In this document: piece after piece, positions 1 to 8,346 of the stretch
How the letters are laid out: the number at the start of each line of letters is the position of its first letter
Position numbering within the stretch: position 1 is the stretch's first letter
Assembly (NCBI RefSeq): GCF_003628305.1
Contig: NZ_RBZM01000008.1
Location: 1 to 64,000, forward strand
Origin: Cohnella endophytica
Lineage (GTDB): Bacteria > Bacillota > Bacilli > Paenibacillales > Paenibacillaceae
Direction of reading: 5' to 3'
Length of the DNA: 64,000 nucleotides
Made by a program: the position numbers and the translations under genes
Notes under the pieces: model-generated
Databases searched by the model: none
Seen by the model: the letters and a program-made list of their open reading frames with translations, nothing else
Told to the model about the DNA's origin: nothing

Positions 1-124
1 GCCTGCCTCAAGATGAGATTTCCCAATTCGTAAGACCCCTTGAAGAACACGAGGTTGATAGGCTCGGGGTGGAAGCGCGGTAACGTGTGGAGCTGACGAG
101 TACTAATCGGTCGAGGGCTTATCC
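1..124 (+). rRNA. 23S ribosomal RNA, 3' end (partial)
   Basis: The first 124 bases match the conserved end of bacterial 23S rRNA, including the GAGGTTGATAGGCTCGGGGT and GACGAGTACTAATCGGTCGA stretches of the last helices. The 5' part lies outside the window. The 3' end is set by the GGGCTTATCC closing strand and may be off by a few bases. No 5S gene follows before the tRNA cluster. Confidence 0.95.
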
Positions 125-224
125 TAACGAATGACAATAGTAAGACAATGATACATTCACCTTCTTCTAAGCTTTGTTTCGCATCCAGTTTTCAAGGCGC
201 AAGTCGTCTTGACGTATTTAGTGT

Positions 225-301
225 GGCGGTGTAGCTCAGCTGGCTAGAGCATTCGGTTCATACCCGGAGGGTCGGGGGTTCGAGTCCCTTCGCCGCTACC
301 A
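225..301 (+). tRNA. tRNA-Met (CAT), elongator type
   Basis: A full cloverleaf with anticodon CAT, T-loop GGTTCGAGTCC and encoded CCA. The acceptor stem pairs GGCGGTG with CGCCGCT, so the first pair is G-U. The G1 start and paired first position fit elongator rather than initiator tRNA-Met. Confidence 0.93.
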
Positions 302-320
302 AGAATTTCTTATATCCCAT

Positions 321-396
321 GGAGGCTTAGCTCAGCTGGGAGAGCATCTGCCTTACAAGCAGAGGGTCGGCGGTTCGATCCCGTCAGCCTCCACCA
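321..396 (+). tRNA. tRNA-Val (TAC)
   Basis: Cloverleaf with acceptor GGAGGCT/AGCCTCC, anticodon loop CTTACAA (anticodon TAC), T-loop GGTTCGATCC and encoded CCA. Second gene of the tRNA cluster. Confidence 0.95.
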
Positions 397-405
397 TATA
401 ATCGC

Positions 406-482
406 GGAGCTGTGGTGTAGTGGCCTAACATGCCTGCCTGTCACGCAGGAGACCGCGGGTTCGAATCCCGTCAGCTCCGCCA
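406..482 (+). tRNA. tRNA-Asp (GTC)
   Basis: Cloverleaf with acceptor GGAGCTG/CAGCTCC, anticodon loop CTGTCAC (anticodon GTC), discriminator G and encoded CCA. Confidence 0.95.
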
Positions 483-502
483 TTATTTTTCCAAACAAGT
501 CA

Positions 503-578
503 GGCTCGATAGCTCAGCTGGTAGAGCAGAGGACTGAAAATCCTCGTGTCGGCGGTTCGATTCCGTCTCGAGCCACCA
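503..578 (+). tRNA. tRNA-Phe (GAA)
   Basis: Cloverleaf with acceptor GGCTCGA/TCGAGCC, anticodon loop CTGAAAA (anticodon GAA) and encoded CCA. Confidence 0.95.
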
Positions 579-614
579 TTTTTCATTCCGGTTCACCAGA
601 CCGGCTCATATTGT

Positions 615-698
615 GGAGGATTAGCGAAGTGGCCAAACGCGGGAGACTGTAAATCTCTTCCTCACGGTTCGGTGGTTCGAATCCATCATCCTCCACCA
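615..698 (+). tRNA. tRNA-Tyr (GTA)
   Basis: An 84-base class II tRNA with a long variable arm, acceptor GGAGGAT/ATCCTCC, anticodon loop CTGTAAA (anticodon GTA) and encoded CCA. Confidence 0.94.
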
Positions 699-770
699 TT
701 TTTTCACCCCAAAAAGTGAAGCAAAGCTTTGGAGCGTAATCCTGGTACTTTTCGGGGACCCCAGCAATGC

Positions 771-846
771 GAGCCATTAGCTCAGTTGGTAGAGCACCTG
801 ACTTTTAATCAGGGTGTCGTAGGTTCGAGTCCTACATGGCTCACCA
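771..846 (+). tRNA. tRNA-Lys (TTT)
   Basis: Cloverleaf with acceptor GAGCCAT/ATGGCTC, anticodon loop CTTTTAA (anticodon TTT) and encoded CCA. Last gene of the cluster; a terminator follows at once. Confidence 0.95.
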
Positions 847-862
847 TTATCCAACAACCAAG

Positions 863-887
863 CAGACGCGCAAGCGTCTGTTTTTTT
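863..887 (+). terminator. Terminator of the rRNA-tRNA operon
   Basis: Hairpin CAGACG - CGCAAG - CGTCTG followed by seven T, 17 bases after tRNA-Lys. Confidence 0.9.
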
Positions 888-1304
888 GCGTATTCAGAGT
901 TTTGCGTATTCAAAGAAATGCTCTGGATATGTTCAGACAGTATGGAATTCGGAAATACCACCGTGAGGTGATAAATTAAGCGGAAAAAGTACAGTTGTTT
1001 TTCCTTATTCGCTCAATAGATCACAAGTAATTGGAAAATAAGTATGTAATTGTTCCGAAATGATCGACGGATGTATTTGAAAATGTAATTAGATGTACTT
1101 TCTCCAACTCTTGTTCGAATATTGACCTATTGTCCCCGATTAGCTGTGTTTTTTCCAACTAATTGGCTATAGCGCGAAGTCTATGCGAGCTGCCAACTGC
1201 ACGCCTTGTCGAAACCCGTCTGAGGGACATTCATCGCCATATTTGTTGAAGCCGCTAGTTGCTTGGGACTTTATCAGAAGGCAAAAGTGTAAGGGGCGGT
1301 TGGG
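888..1304. other. Stretch without a recognisable gene
   Basis: AT-rich sequence between the tRNA terminator and the tandem repeat. I see no open frame with a ribosome site. One hairpin with a 7-bp stem (GGAAAAA at 982-988, TTTTTCC at 998-1004) is present; its role is unknown. Confidence 0.5.
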
Positions 1305-1486
1305 ATAAGCATCAGAGAGCATCTTCGGTGGTGGAGTGTGCGGGATCTGAGAGGAATAAGCATCGGAGAGCATCTTCGGTGGGGGAGTGTGCGGGATCTG
1401 AGAGGAATAAGCATCAGAGAGCATCTTCGGTGGGGGGAGTGTGCGGAATCTAAAAGGAATAAGCATCAGAGAGCATCTTCGGTGGG
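1305..1486. repeat. Tandem repeat, 51-52 bp unit, about 3.6 copies
   Basis: Units begin with ATAAGCATC at 1305, 1356, 1407 and 1459, so the spacing is 51, 51 and 52 bp. Each carries AGAGCATCTTCGGTGG followed by a G-rich run, GTGTGCGG and AATCT or GATCT. The last copy is cut short. The 17-codon period leaves open frames on both strands by arithmetic, with no ribosome site, so I do not call a gene. It lies about 100 bp upstream of the next gene. Confidence 0.9.
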
Positions 1487-1586
1487 TTTAAACCGCGTTC
1501 TAGCAGGCCGGAAGGAATATATAGGAATAGAAGCATTCCGGTCGGGGGAAAGTTAAGTACAAATCGCATCGCGGAGGACTTGAACG

Positions 1587-2534
1587 ATGATTTATTTGTA
1601 CGCGTTAGCATTCGCCTTTACGGTCGTCATCCTTCTTGTTCCCGTCGTGCGGAATATCGCGATCCGAATCGGGTTCGTAGACCGTCCATCCAAGCGCAAA
1701 ATTCACGCCGAAGCGATCCCTCTATCTGGAGGAGTTGCCATCTTCGCCGGAGTGATGGTGACTTCGTTTCTATTCATGGGACATCCGCCCTTGTTTCGCG
1801 CTTTGCTTATCGGAGGAGCGATCCTTGTCATCGTCGGACTCGTGGACGACAGCTTCAAAGCCAAAGGCCGGGAATTCCCGGTATGGCCGCGGTTAATTGC
1901 CTATATCGGTACGGCGCTCGTACCGGTCTGGCAAGGAATAGCGATCCAGGGCGTTTCTTCGCCCGCTTCCTCCGCTATGATCTTGTTTTCTCCGCTCGTA
2001 TCCGCCTTATTCACCCTTGTATGGGTGTTTTCCCTCATTAACATGCTTAATTTCATCGATGGAATCGACGGCTTAGCTTCGGGAGTTACCGCGATATCCT
2101 CCATGACGTTATTCGCCGCATCGCTAATCTTCTCCCATAAGGATACCGCTTTAGTTACGATTGCCCTTGCCGGCGCTTGCCTCGCGTTCCTTGCTTATAA
2201 CTTTCACCCCGCGCGCATTTTCATGGGAGACGCCGGAGCGACCTTCCTCGGTTACGTTCTGGCGGTGACGGCCATTGACGGTACGTTGAAGGGGGCAACC
2301 CTTTTATCTTTGTCGGTTCCGATGCTGGCTCTAGGCGTACCGATCCTCGATACGGTCATCGTCTTTTCGCGAAGATTATGGGAAGGGAAGGGCCTGCATC
2401 GGGCTGACAATCTGCATACCCATCATAGCTTGATGAAATGGGGGCTTACCCAAGTCCAGACGGTGTCGTTCCTGTATCTCATCGCTGCCGTATTTTCCTT
2501 GCTCTCCATCGTGATCTTGCTCGCGCTGCGCTAA
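1587..2534 (+). CDS. tagO: Undecaprenyl-phosphate GlcNAc-1-phosphate transferase (TagO/WecA family)
   Basis: A 315-residue polytopic membrane enzyme of the MraY/WecA superfamily, which moves a sugar-1-phosphate from a UDP-sugar onto undecaprenyl phosphate and starts wall teichoic acid or related glycopolymers. Visible motifs are the Asp pair in GLVDDSFKAKG, NMLNFIDGIDGLASG, FHPARIFMGDAGATFLGY and the His motif HTHHSLMKWG near the C-terminus. The ATG at 1587 follows GGAGG at 1573-1577 at normal spacing. Family assignment is secure; whether the product is teichoic acid or another polymer is not shown by the sequence. A tandem repeat lies just upstream. Confidence 0.9.
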   Translation: MIYLYALAFAFTVVILLVPVVRNIAIRIGFVDRPSKRKIHAEAIPLSGGVAIFAGVMVTSFLFMGHPPLFRALLIGGAILVIVGLVDDSFKAKGREFPVWPRLIAYIGTALVPVWQGIAIQGVSSPASSAMILFSPLVSALFTLVWVFSLINMLNFIDGIDGLASGVTAISSMTLFAASLIFSHKDTALVTIALAGACLAFLAYNFHPARIFMGDAGATFLGYVLAVTAIDGTLKGATLLSLSVPMLALGVPILDTVIVFSRRLWEGKGLHRADNLHTHHSLMKWGLTQVQTVSFLYLIAAVFSLLSIVILLALR

Positions 2535-2571
2535 CGTTACTTGTCCTCGATCCCCCAGGATGCGCCAAATA

Positions 2572-2580
2572 TGTTACAAT
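2572..2580 (+). promoter_or_regulatory. Possible extended -10 promoter
   Basis: TGTTACAAT matches an extended -10 element (TGn then TACAAT) 48 bp upstream of the next start. No good -35 element is seen at the right spacing. Confidence 0.35.
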
Positions 2581-2627
2581 GACGCATATATCCTATCGCT
2601 TATTATCGCAGACAAGGGGCTTCCTGG

Positions 2628-3719
2628 ATGAATAAAACCAAGCTGCAGCAATTGGAACAACTGTTGAATGCTCCGGTCGTGCCTAAAGTCATGTCGAATT
2701 CGGAATGGGAACGGGAAGGCGGCAAGAAGCACCCTGAAGCCGGCGACGCCATTCAATCGAAGAATGCTTATTTGATCGTCACGCGCGCGAACGGAGCCGA
2801 GCTACAGTGCTGGGAGATCGCCGCGACGTTAACTCCGCTCGAGAAGCAATTGATAGGTTGGGCAATACAGCAAGGCGGAGTCCGTTCCTCGTCCGGCGCT
2901 TCGGATCTGGAACGGCAGACGAGAAGGCTCGGAGAGTGGATTCAGCAATCTGTGACGAACGGAGAATGGCGGGCGGAAGTGCCCGACCGCATGGAACTCA
3001 GAAACCGGTTGTTCGACGGAATGGTACCGTTCCTGCTTCTATGCGAACAGCTTGAGGACAAGGAACCTTCTTATAGCGAATTGGAAAAAACGATCCGAAC
3101 GTTCATCTCCGACGAGACGCTGCTTATTCCTCTAAGGGAACACGAATGGCTCATTCTCAGCAGCGATCGCCTGTTGACGGAAGCGGATACGGATGGCGAC
3201 GAAGTGCTTGGACACGAGGAAACGAAGGAAATCCTGTCCACGCTAGCGGAAGGACTTCACCAGCTCGTGACGGGAGAATGGGGAGGAGAATGCCACATTG
3301 CGGTCGGAGAACCGATCGTGCCCGCGGAAAGCGTAATCCGAATCGTCGGTACGCTTAGGGAAACGATTTTTCTCGGTCGTAAGTTCCATGTAGGCATGCA
3401 AATCCATCTGCCGTGGCTCGTTCATCTGGAACGCTTGCTCAGCGGGATCCCCGAGCAGGTCAGATCGCGTTTCGTAGAAGAAATGATGGGTAGACCGGAT
3501 TTGTTCACGGACTCGGAGACGGTGTCGACTCTCGATGCTTTTTTCTCCATGGACTGTAACGTGAGCGAGACGGCCAAAAAACTGTTCATCCACCGCAATA
3601 CGCTCTTATACCGATTGGATAAAATAAAGAACGAGGCGGGCTTGGACGTTCGCTCCTTTAACGACGCCGTATTGGTACGGATATTATTGCTATTGTACAA
3701 AGTCACGAAAAGGAAATGA
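2628..3719 (+). CDS. PucR/CdaR-type helix-turn-helix transcriptional regulator
   Basis: A 363-residue protein. The last ~60 residues (CNVSETAKKLFIHRNTLLYR and the following DKIKNEAGLDVRSFNDA) match the C-terminal HTH_30 domain of PucR, CdaR and related activators. The N-terminal 280 residues show no domain I can name; a GGDEF-like middle region is usual in the family but is not clear here. It sits directly upstream of the sugar ABC ATPase gene, which suggests, without proof, control of carbohydrate uptake. The start ATG is preceded by an AAGGGGC stretch. Confidence 0.75.
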   Translation: MNKTKLQQLEQLLNAPVVPKVMSNSEWEREGGKKHPEAGDAIQSKNAYLIVTRANGAELQCWEIAATLTPLEKQLIGWAIQQGGVRSSSGASDLERQTRRLGEWIQQSVTNGEWRAEVPDRMELRNRLFDGMVPFLLLCEQLEDKEPSYSELEKTIRTFISDETLLIPLREHEWLILSSDRLLTEADTDGDEVLGHEETKEILSTLAEGLHQLVTGEWGGECHIAVGEPIVPAESVIRIVGTLRETIFLGRKFHVGMQIHLPWLVHLERLLSGIPEQVRSRFVEEMMGRPDLFTDSETVSTLDAFFSMDCNVSETAKKLFIHRNTLLYRLDKIKNEAGLDVRSFNDAVLVRILLLLYKVTKRK

Positions 3720-3809
3720 ATTTTTTGTACGCTTTGTGCATAGTCATTTGGCCTAGGTGTGAGTTAAGATATTCCTGTACCTTCAAACGAAGTTTAGGGG
3801 GAAATGTAC

Positions 3810-4931
3810 ATGGCAGGCGTTCGTTTAGAAAAAGTGTTCAAAAAATATGCAGGTACCGATAAGGCTTCGGTAACCGACTTTAACCTGGACATCCAGGACA
3901 AAGAATTCCTAGTACTCGTTGGTCCTTCCGGTTGCGGTAAATCGACCACGCTGCGTATGATCGCAGGTCTTGAAGAAATTTCCGAAGGCAAACTGTACAT
4001 CGGCGACCGCGTCGTTAATGACGTAGCACCGAAAGATCGCGACATCGCGATGGTGTTCCAATCGTACGCATTGTACCCACATATGAACGTATACCAAAAC
4101 ATGGCATTCGGTCTGAAATTGCGTAAATTCCGCAAAGACGAAATCGACCGCCGCGTACGCGAAGCAGCTCGCACGCTCGAAATCGAGCACTTGCTGGATC
4201 GCAAGCCTAAAGCTCTTTCCGGGGGCCAACGCCAACGTGTCGCCCTGGGTCGCGCAATCGTTCGCGAACCTCAAGTCTTCTTGATGGATGAGCCTCTTTC
4301 CAACTTGGATGCTAAACTGCGTACGCAAATGCGCGCTAACATCTCCAAATTGATGAAACGCCTTGAAACGACTTGCATCTACGTAACGCATGACCAAACG
4401 GAAGCCATGACGATGGGCGATCGCATCGTTGTCATGAAAGACGGCTTCATTCAACAAGCCGCTACTCCTGACGTTCTTTACAATCACCCGGTTAACCTGT
4501 TCGTTGCAGGCTTCATCGGAGCTCCTGCGATGAACTTCATCACGGGACAATTGGTTGAAGAAGGCGGAGCAGTTCGCTTCCGCGCTACCGGCTTCAACGT
4601 TGAAGTACCGGAAGGCAAAGCCAAAGCGCTTCGCGGTAAAGGCTATATCGGCCGCGAAATCATTCTCGGAATTCGTCCGGAAGATTTCCACGAAGAGCCT
4701 GTATTCATCGAAGCTTCTCCGAACAGCATCGTTAACGCAACGATCGAAGTTTCCGAGAACTTGGGTCACGAGATGTTCCTTTACCTGAACGGCCTGGGCA
4801 AAGAAAACGTCATCGCTCGCGTAGACGGACGTTCCGGCCTTCGCGAGAACCAAAACGTGAAGCTTGCCGTCGACATGAACAAAATTCATTGCTTCGACAA
4901 AGACACGGAACTTAACATTTTCGAAAACTAA
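3810..4931 (+). CDS. Sugar ABC transporter ATP-binding protein (MsmX/UgpC type)
   Basis: A 373-residue CUT1-family ATPase that energises carbohydrate importers. Seen: Walker A GPSGCGKST, Q-loop VFQSYALYPH, signature LSGGQRQR, Walker B VFLMDEP, D-loop SNLDAK, H-loop THDQTEA, then a C-terminal TOBE-type regulatory region. I place the start at 3810, not the ATG at 3804, because AGGGGG ends at 3801 and only the later start is well spaced. The gene stands alone with its own terminator and uses codons of a highly expressed gene. Such orphan ATPases (MsmX in B. subtilis) serve several permease pairs, probably including the one at 29552-31487, which lacks an ATPase. Confidence 0.93.
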   Translation: MAGVRLEKVFKKYAGTDKASVTDFNLDIQDKEFLVLVGPSGCGKSTTLRMIAGLEEISEGKLYIGDRVVNDVAPKDRDIAMVFQSYALYPHMNVYQNMAFGLKLRKFRKDEIDRRVREAARTLEIEHLLDRKPKALSGGQRQRVALGRAIVREPQVFLMDEPLSNLDAKLRTQMRANISKLMKRLETTCIYVTHDQTEAMTMGDRIVVMKDGFIQQAATPDVLYNHPVNLFVAGFIGAPAMNFITGQLVEEGGAVRFRATGFNVEVPEGKAKALRGKGYIGREIILGIRPEDFHEEPVFIEASPNSIVNATIEVSENLGHEMFLYLNGLGKENVIARVDGRSGLRENQNVKLAVDMNKIHCFDKDTELNIFEN

Positions 4932-4946
4932 TATACGTACGAATAA

Positions 4947-4975
4947 CCGCTTGGCCAGTGGCCGGGCGGTTTTTT
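4947..4975 (+). terminator. Terminator after the ABC ATPase gene
   Basis: Ten-base stem CCGCTTGGCC / GGCCGGGCGG (with wobble pairing) around AGT, then six T. Confidence 0.88.
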
Positions 4976-5061
4976 ATTATCCATTTCTTTTAGGTGCATT
5001 TCCAACTTGACCGGACGGATACGGACAACAGGAATTGATGTATTTTCCAGTTCGTAAGAAT

Positions 5062-5067
5062 TATAAT
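5062..5067 (+). promoter_or_regulatory. Possible -10 element upstream of hprK
   Basis: A perfect TATAAT 157 bp before the hprK start. The best upstream hexamer, TTGATG at 5035, is 21 bp away, so the promoter is uncertain. Confidence 0.35.
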
Positions 5068-5223
5068 GGATAAGTCTAGATAAGATTTGCGACAGTTGTT
5101 CCTATATCGCCTAATTCGCATGCTTGTTTGCGTTTAGTCTGCTCCGTTCAAAGCTCTCATTGCTTTGTGGGTGTATTTTCGATACGATTACGAAATAGAG
5201 GGAATCAGGAAAGGAGCTGTACG

Positions 5224-6156
5224 ATGGCTAAAAAAGTGAAAGTATCGGAGCTCGTGCAGCAATTTCACCTCGAAATTGTCGCAGGCGAAGAGGGATTGCG
5301 ACGTACGATCATTACGGACGACTTGAATCGTCCGGGCTTGGAAATGGCGGGCTATTTCAATTACTATCCCGTAGAACGGGCCCAAATGTTGGGTCGCACG
5401 GAGTTGGCGTTCCTGGATACGTTAACGACGGAGGAGCGACGGGACCGCATGGAAAGGTTATGCCATGAGGAAACGCCTTGCATCATCGTCACCCGCGGAT
5501 TGGAAGTGCCTGCGGAATTGATCGAGATCGCCGAAGAGCGTCATTTTCCCGTGCTAAGAAGCTCGGTAGCGACGACGATTCTTCTCAGCCGCATCACGAA
5601 CTTCCTGGAGAAAAAACTCGCGCCTTCCGCGACGATTCATGGCGTACTCGTCGACGTGTACGGCGTAGGGATGCTGATTACGGGCGGTAGCGGTATCGGG
5701 AAAAGCGAAACCGCGCTGGAGTTAGTCAAGCGCGGGCATAGGCTGATCGCCGACGACGCGGTAGAGATTAGACAGACGTCCGACAACAACTTGTTCGGAA
5801 CGGCGCCGGAATTGATTCGGCACCTTCTAGAAATACGCGGGTTAGGCATTCTGAACGTAATGACTTTGTTCGGTGCTGGCGCGGTGCGCAATCAAGTGAG
5901 CATCAGTCTAGTAGTGAAGCTCGAGAACTGGCAACAGGACAAGCAGTACGACCGGCTTGGACTGGATGAAGAGACGACGAAGATCATCGAGACCGAGGTT
6001 CCTCTCTTAACGGTTCCCGTGCGTCCGGGCCGGAACTTGGCGGTTATCCTGGAAGTCGCGGCCATGAACTTCCGCTTGAAGCGCATGGGATACAATGCGG
6101 CTCAGCAATTCACGAACAAATTGACCGAAGCGATATCAGAAGAAGATTACGAATAG
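5224..6156 (+). CDS. hprK: HPr kinase/phosphorylase
   Basis: A 310-residue enzyme that phosphorylates and dephosphorylates Ser46 of HPr and Crh, the master switch of carbon catabolite repression in Firmicutes. The C-terminal half holds the P-loop GGSGIGKSE, followed by ADDAVEI and the family signature [20 protein letters not shown]. The start at 5224 has AGGAG in front and begins [10 protein letters not shown]; a longer frame from 5128 has no ribosome site. First gene of the hprK-lgt-ppaX-yvoF operon seen in B. subtilis. A likely substrate, the HPr/Crh protein, is encoded at 26629. Confidence 0.97.
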   Translation: MAKKVKVSELVQQFHLEIVAGEEGLRRTIITDDLNRPGLEMAGYFNYYPVERAQMLGRTELAFLDTLTTEERRDRMERLCHEETPCIIVTRGLEVPAELIEIAEERHFPVLRSSVATTILLSRITNFLEKKLAPSATIHGVLVDVYGVGMLITGGSGIGKSETALELVKRGHRLIADDAVEIRQTSDNNLFGTAPELIRHLLEIRGLGILNVMTLFGAGAVRNQVSISLVVKLENWQQDKQYDRLGLDEETTKIIETEVPLLTVPVRPGRNLAVILEVAAMNFRLKRMGYNAAQQFTNKLTEAISEEDYE

Positions 6157-6181
6157 AATAGACCATTATTGGAGGACGACC

Positions 6182-7201
6182 ATGTTTACGATGCTCTTGG
6201 ATCCGATCGCGTTTAAGCTCGGACCTCTAACGGTACATTGGTATGGCATCATCTTGGGACTGGCGGCGCTCTCGGGCTTGCTTATCGCCGTTCAGGAAGG
6301 CAAACGCTTCGGACTAAGCCCGGATTTCTTCCTGGATCTCATGCTCTACGGCGTGCCTTCCTCGATTATCGTGGCCCGTTTGTACTACGTGGCCTTTAAG
6401 TGGGGGTACTATAAGAATCATCCCGGCGAGATCGTTCAGATCTGGGGCGGAGGCATCGCCATCTACGGCGCGCTGATCGGAGCGTTGCTGTGCGGATTTT
6501 TCTATATTCGTCATAAAGGCTTCAGCTTCTGGAGAATCGTCGATATTTGCGCGCCGTCTTTGTTGATCGGGCAAATGTTCGGACGTTGGGGCAACTACGT
6601 CAACCAAGAAGCTTACGGCGGAGAGGTCAGCAAGTCCTTCCTTAGCGATACCTTGCACATTCCGTCATTCATCGTTAACCAGATGAACGTTCAAGGGGTG
6701 TACCATCATCCGACATTCCTGTACGAATCGATCTGGAGCTTAGTCGGATTAATTATTTTGTTCATCATCCGCCGTCGGAATTTCCTGCGGGCCGGAGAAT
6801 TGTTCTTCTCTTACTTCATCTGGTATTCGATCGGGCGCTTCTTTATCGAGGTTCTTCGTACGGATAGCTTGTTGTTCAAAGGACCGGCTTGGCTGGAATC
6901 TTTCCTTAACGCCCTGTGGACGCCGATGACCGCAATATTCGGCCAAGATCAAGGGTACATGAATCCGGAGGAAGGCAACATTCGCATATCCCAGTTGCTT
7001 GCCTTGCTGATTATCGTCGCGGGCATCGTCTTGATCGTCACTCGCCGCCAGTTGGGCTTAGCGAAAGAGCGTTACAATGATCCGCTGATTAATCTTAAAA
7101 CGGGTAAGCCCGCGAATGAAACCACACAAGAAACGGCACCGAAGGAAACGGAGATCAACGAGAATGACGCAAAAGACGAAGATCACAACCGTTCTATTTG
7201 A
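6182..7201 (+). CDS. lgt: Prolipoprotein diacylglyceryl transferase
   Basis: Membrane enzyme that puts diacylglycerol on the lipobox cysteine of prolipoproteins. Seen: HWYGIILGLA near the N-terminus, the conserved IGRWGN-type sequence (GQMFGRWGNYVNQEAYGG), HPTFLYESIW and several membrane segments. At 339 residues it is longer than the usual 260-290; the extra ~50 residues form a hydrophilic, charged tail. GGAGG lies 7 bases before the ATG. The 3' end overlaps ppaX by 38 bases. Confidence 0.96.
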   Translation: MFTMLLDPIAFKLGPLTVHWYGIILGLAALSGLLIAVQEGKRFGLSPDFFLDLMLYGVPSSIIVARLYYVAFKWGYYKNHPGEIVQIWGGGIAIYGALIGALLCGFFYIRHKGFSFWRIVDICAPSLLIGQMFGRWGNYVNQEAYGGEVSKSFLSDTLHIPSFIVNQMNVQGVYHHPTFLYESIWSLVGLIILFIIRRRNFLRAGELFFSYFIWYSIGRFFIEVLRTDSLLFKGPAWLESFLNALWTPMTAIFGQDQGYMNPEEGNIRISQLLALLIIVAGIVLIVTRRQLGLAKERYNDPLINLKTGKPANETTQETAPKETEINENDAKDEDHNRSI

Positions 7202-7832
7202 TCTGGACGGAACGATTATCGATACGAACGAGTTAATTATTCAATCCTTCTTCCACGCTCTTAAGGGCGTTGTTCCGGAAGGGTTCAGCCGAGAACATAT
7301 TATCCCTAGCATGGGTCAGCCGCTGAGCATGCAATTGCAGCAATTCTCGGGGCGTGAAGACGTGGCTTCCCTGACAGAGGCCTATCGGGAGTACAATCAT
7401 CTTCGTCATGACGAGATGGTCGCCCTGTTCCCGGGAGTCGCCGAGGTCGTAGCCCGATTGCACGATGCGGGATTCAAGCTCGGAATCGTCACGACGAAAA
7501 TGCGCGCGACGACGATTCGCGCGCTCGAACTGCTTGGATTGATGAAGTACATGGGAACAATCGTTTCCCTGGATGACGTGGAGCATGCGAAGCCGCATCC
7601 GGAACCGGTCGCCAAGGCGATCCAAGCACTGGGGGCAGAGCCTGCGGAAACTCTGATGGTCGGAGACAGCTCCGTCGACATCAAGTCGGCCATCGCCGCC
7701 GGGGCCGTTCCCGTAGGCGTGGCCTGGTCGCTTAAAGGAGCGGACAATCTATTCGAAGCCGGGGCCGAGCATATGTTGCATGAGATGAGCGATCTGCTGG
7801 CCCTGTGCGGAATCGAGGGTGTCGACGGTTGA
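7164..7832 (+). CDS. ppaX: Pyrophosphatase PpaX (HAD family)
   Basis: A 222-residue haloacid dehalogenase-type phosphatase that hydrolyses pyrophosphate; in Firmicutes it removes the PPi made by HprK dephosphorylating HPr(Ser-P). Motif I is [11 protein letters not shown], motif II TTKMRAT, and the acidic motif is [12 protein letters not shown]. The start at 7164 begins [10 protein letters not shown]; an in-frame ATG at 7116 inside lgt would add a basic run not expected in the family. Its stop overlaps the next start as TTGA. Confidence 0.93.
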   Translation: MTQKTKITTVLFDLDGTIIDTNELIIQSFFHALKGVVPEGFSREHIIPSMGQPLSMQLQQFSGREDVASLTEAYREYNHLRHDEMVALFPGVAEVVARLHDAGFKLGIVTTKMRATTIRALELLGLMKYMGTIVSLDDVEHAKPHPEPVAKAIQALGAEPAETLMVGDSSVDIKSAIAAGAVPVGVAWSLKGADNLFEAGAEHMLHEMSDLLALCGIEGVDG

Positions 7833-8311
7833 GAAACGTGGAGCGGTATCCGGTTGAAGGACCGAACGCGCTGTGGCAAATGTACCGGACCGTCTCGAGG
7901 TTCAAGGCGGTTCGCAATTTCGTGTTCATCCAGATCTCGCGGTACTGTCCAAGCCTGCCGGTGAAAAATTGGATTTATAGGCGCGTCCTCGGCATGAAGG
8001 TAGGACGCCATACGGCGTTCGCGCTTATGGTGATGGTGGATGTCTTCTTCCCCGAGCGCATCTCGGTCGGGGAAAATTCGATCATCGGATATAACACGAC
8101 GATGCTCACGCACGAGTATTTAATCAAGGAGTACCGACTGGGAGATATTCGCATCGGCTCGAACGTTATGATAGGTGCGAACGTTACGATTCTTCCCGGA
8201 GTCGCGATCGGGGACGGCGCCGTCGTGGCTGCCGGTTCCGTCGTGCACAAAGACGTCGCTCCGGGGGCTCGCGTAGGAGGGAATCCCCTGAGGGAACTGA
8301 ATTCCAACTAG
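7829..8311 (+). CDS. yvoF: Left-handed beta-helix acetyltransferase (YvoF-like)
   Basis: A 160-residue hexapeptide-repeat acyltransferase of the LacA/MaaT type; the repeats are in [14 protein letters not shown] and the [20 protein letters not shown] region. Substrate unknown. I choose TTG at 7829, which overlaps the ppaX stop, has GAGG ten bases upstream and gives an N-terminus (MRNVERYPV) like B. subtilis YvoF; an in-frame GTG at 7805 lacks a site. Last gene of the hprK operon. Confidence 0.85.
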   Translation: MRNVERYPVEGPNALWQMYRTVSRFKAVRNFVFIQISRYCPSLPVKNWIYRRVLGMKVGRHTAFALMVMVDVFFPERISVGENSIIGYNTTMLTHEYLIKEYRLGDIRIGSNVMIGANVTILPGVAIGDGAVVAAGSVVHKDVAPGARVGGNPLRELNSN

Positions 8312-8346
8312 AGTCGCCGGATGCGTTTGGAGGGAAGCCGCGTCGG

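Noticed and set aside
310..777. Minus-strand frames across the tRNA-Val/Asp/Phe/Tyr genes
   Set aside because: They are antisense to tRNA genes, have no ribosome site and give the well-known false 'GFEPAVS / GSNRRPSACKADALPAEL' type translations.
1305..1486. CRISPR array
   Set aside because: The units abut without unique spacers, and no cas gene is nearby.
1167..1556. Frames on both strands through the 51-bp repeat with a 17-residue repeated peptide
   Set aside because: Open only because the unit is a multiple of three; no ribosome site or independent coding sign.
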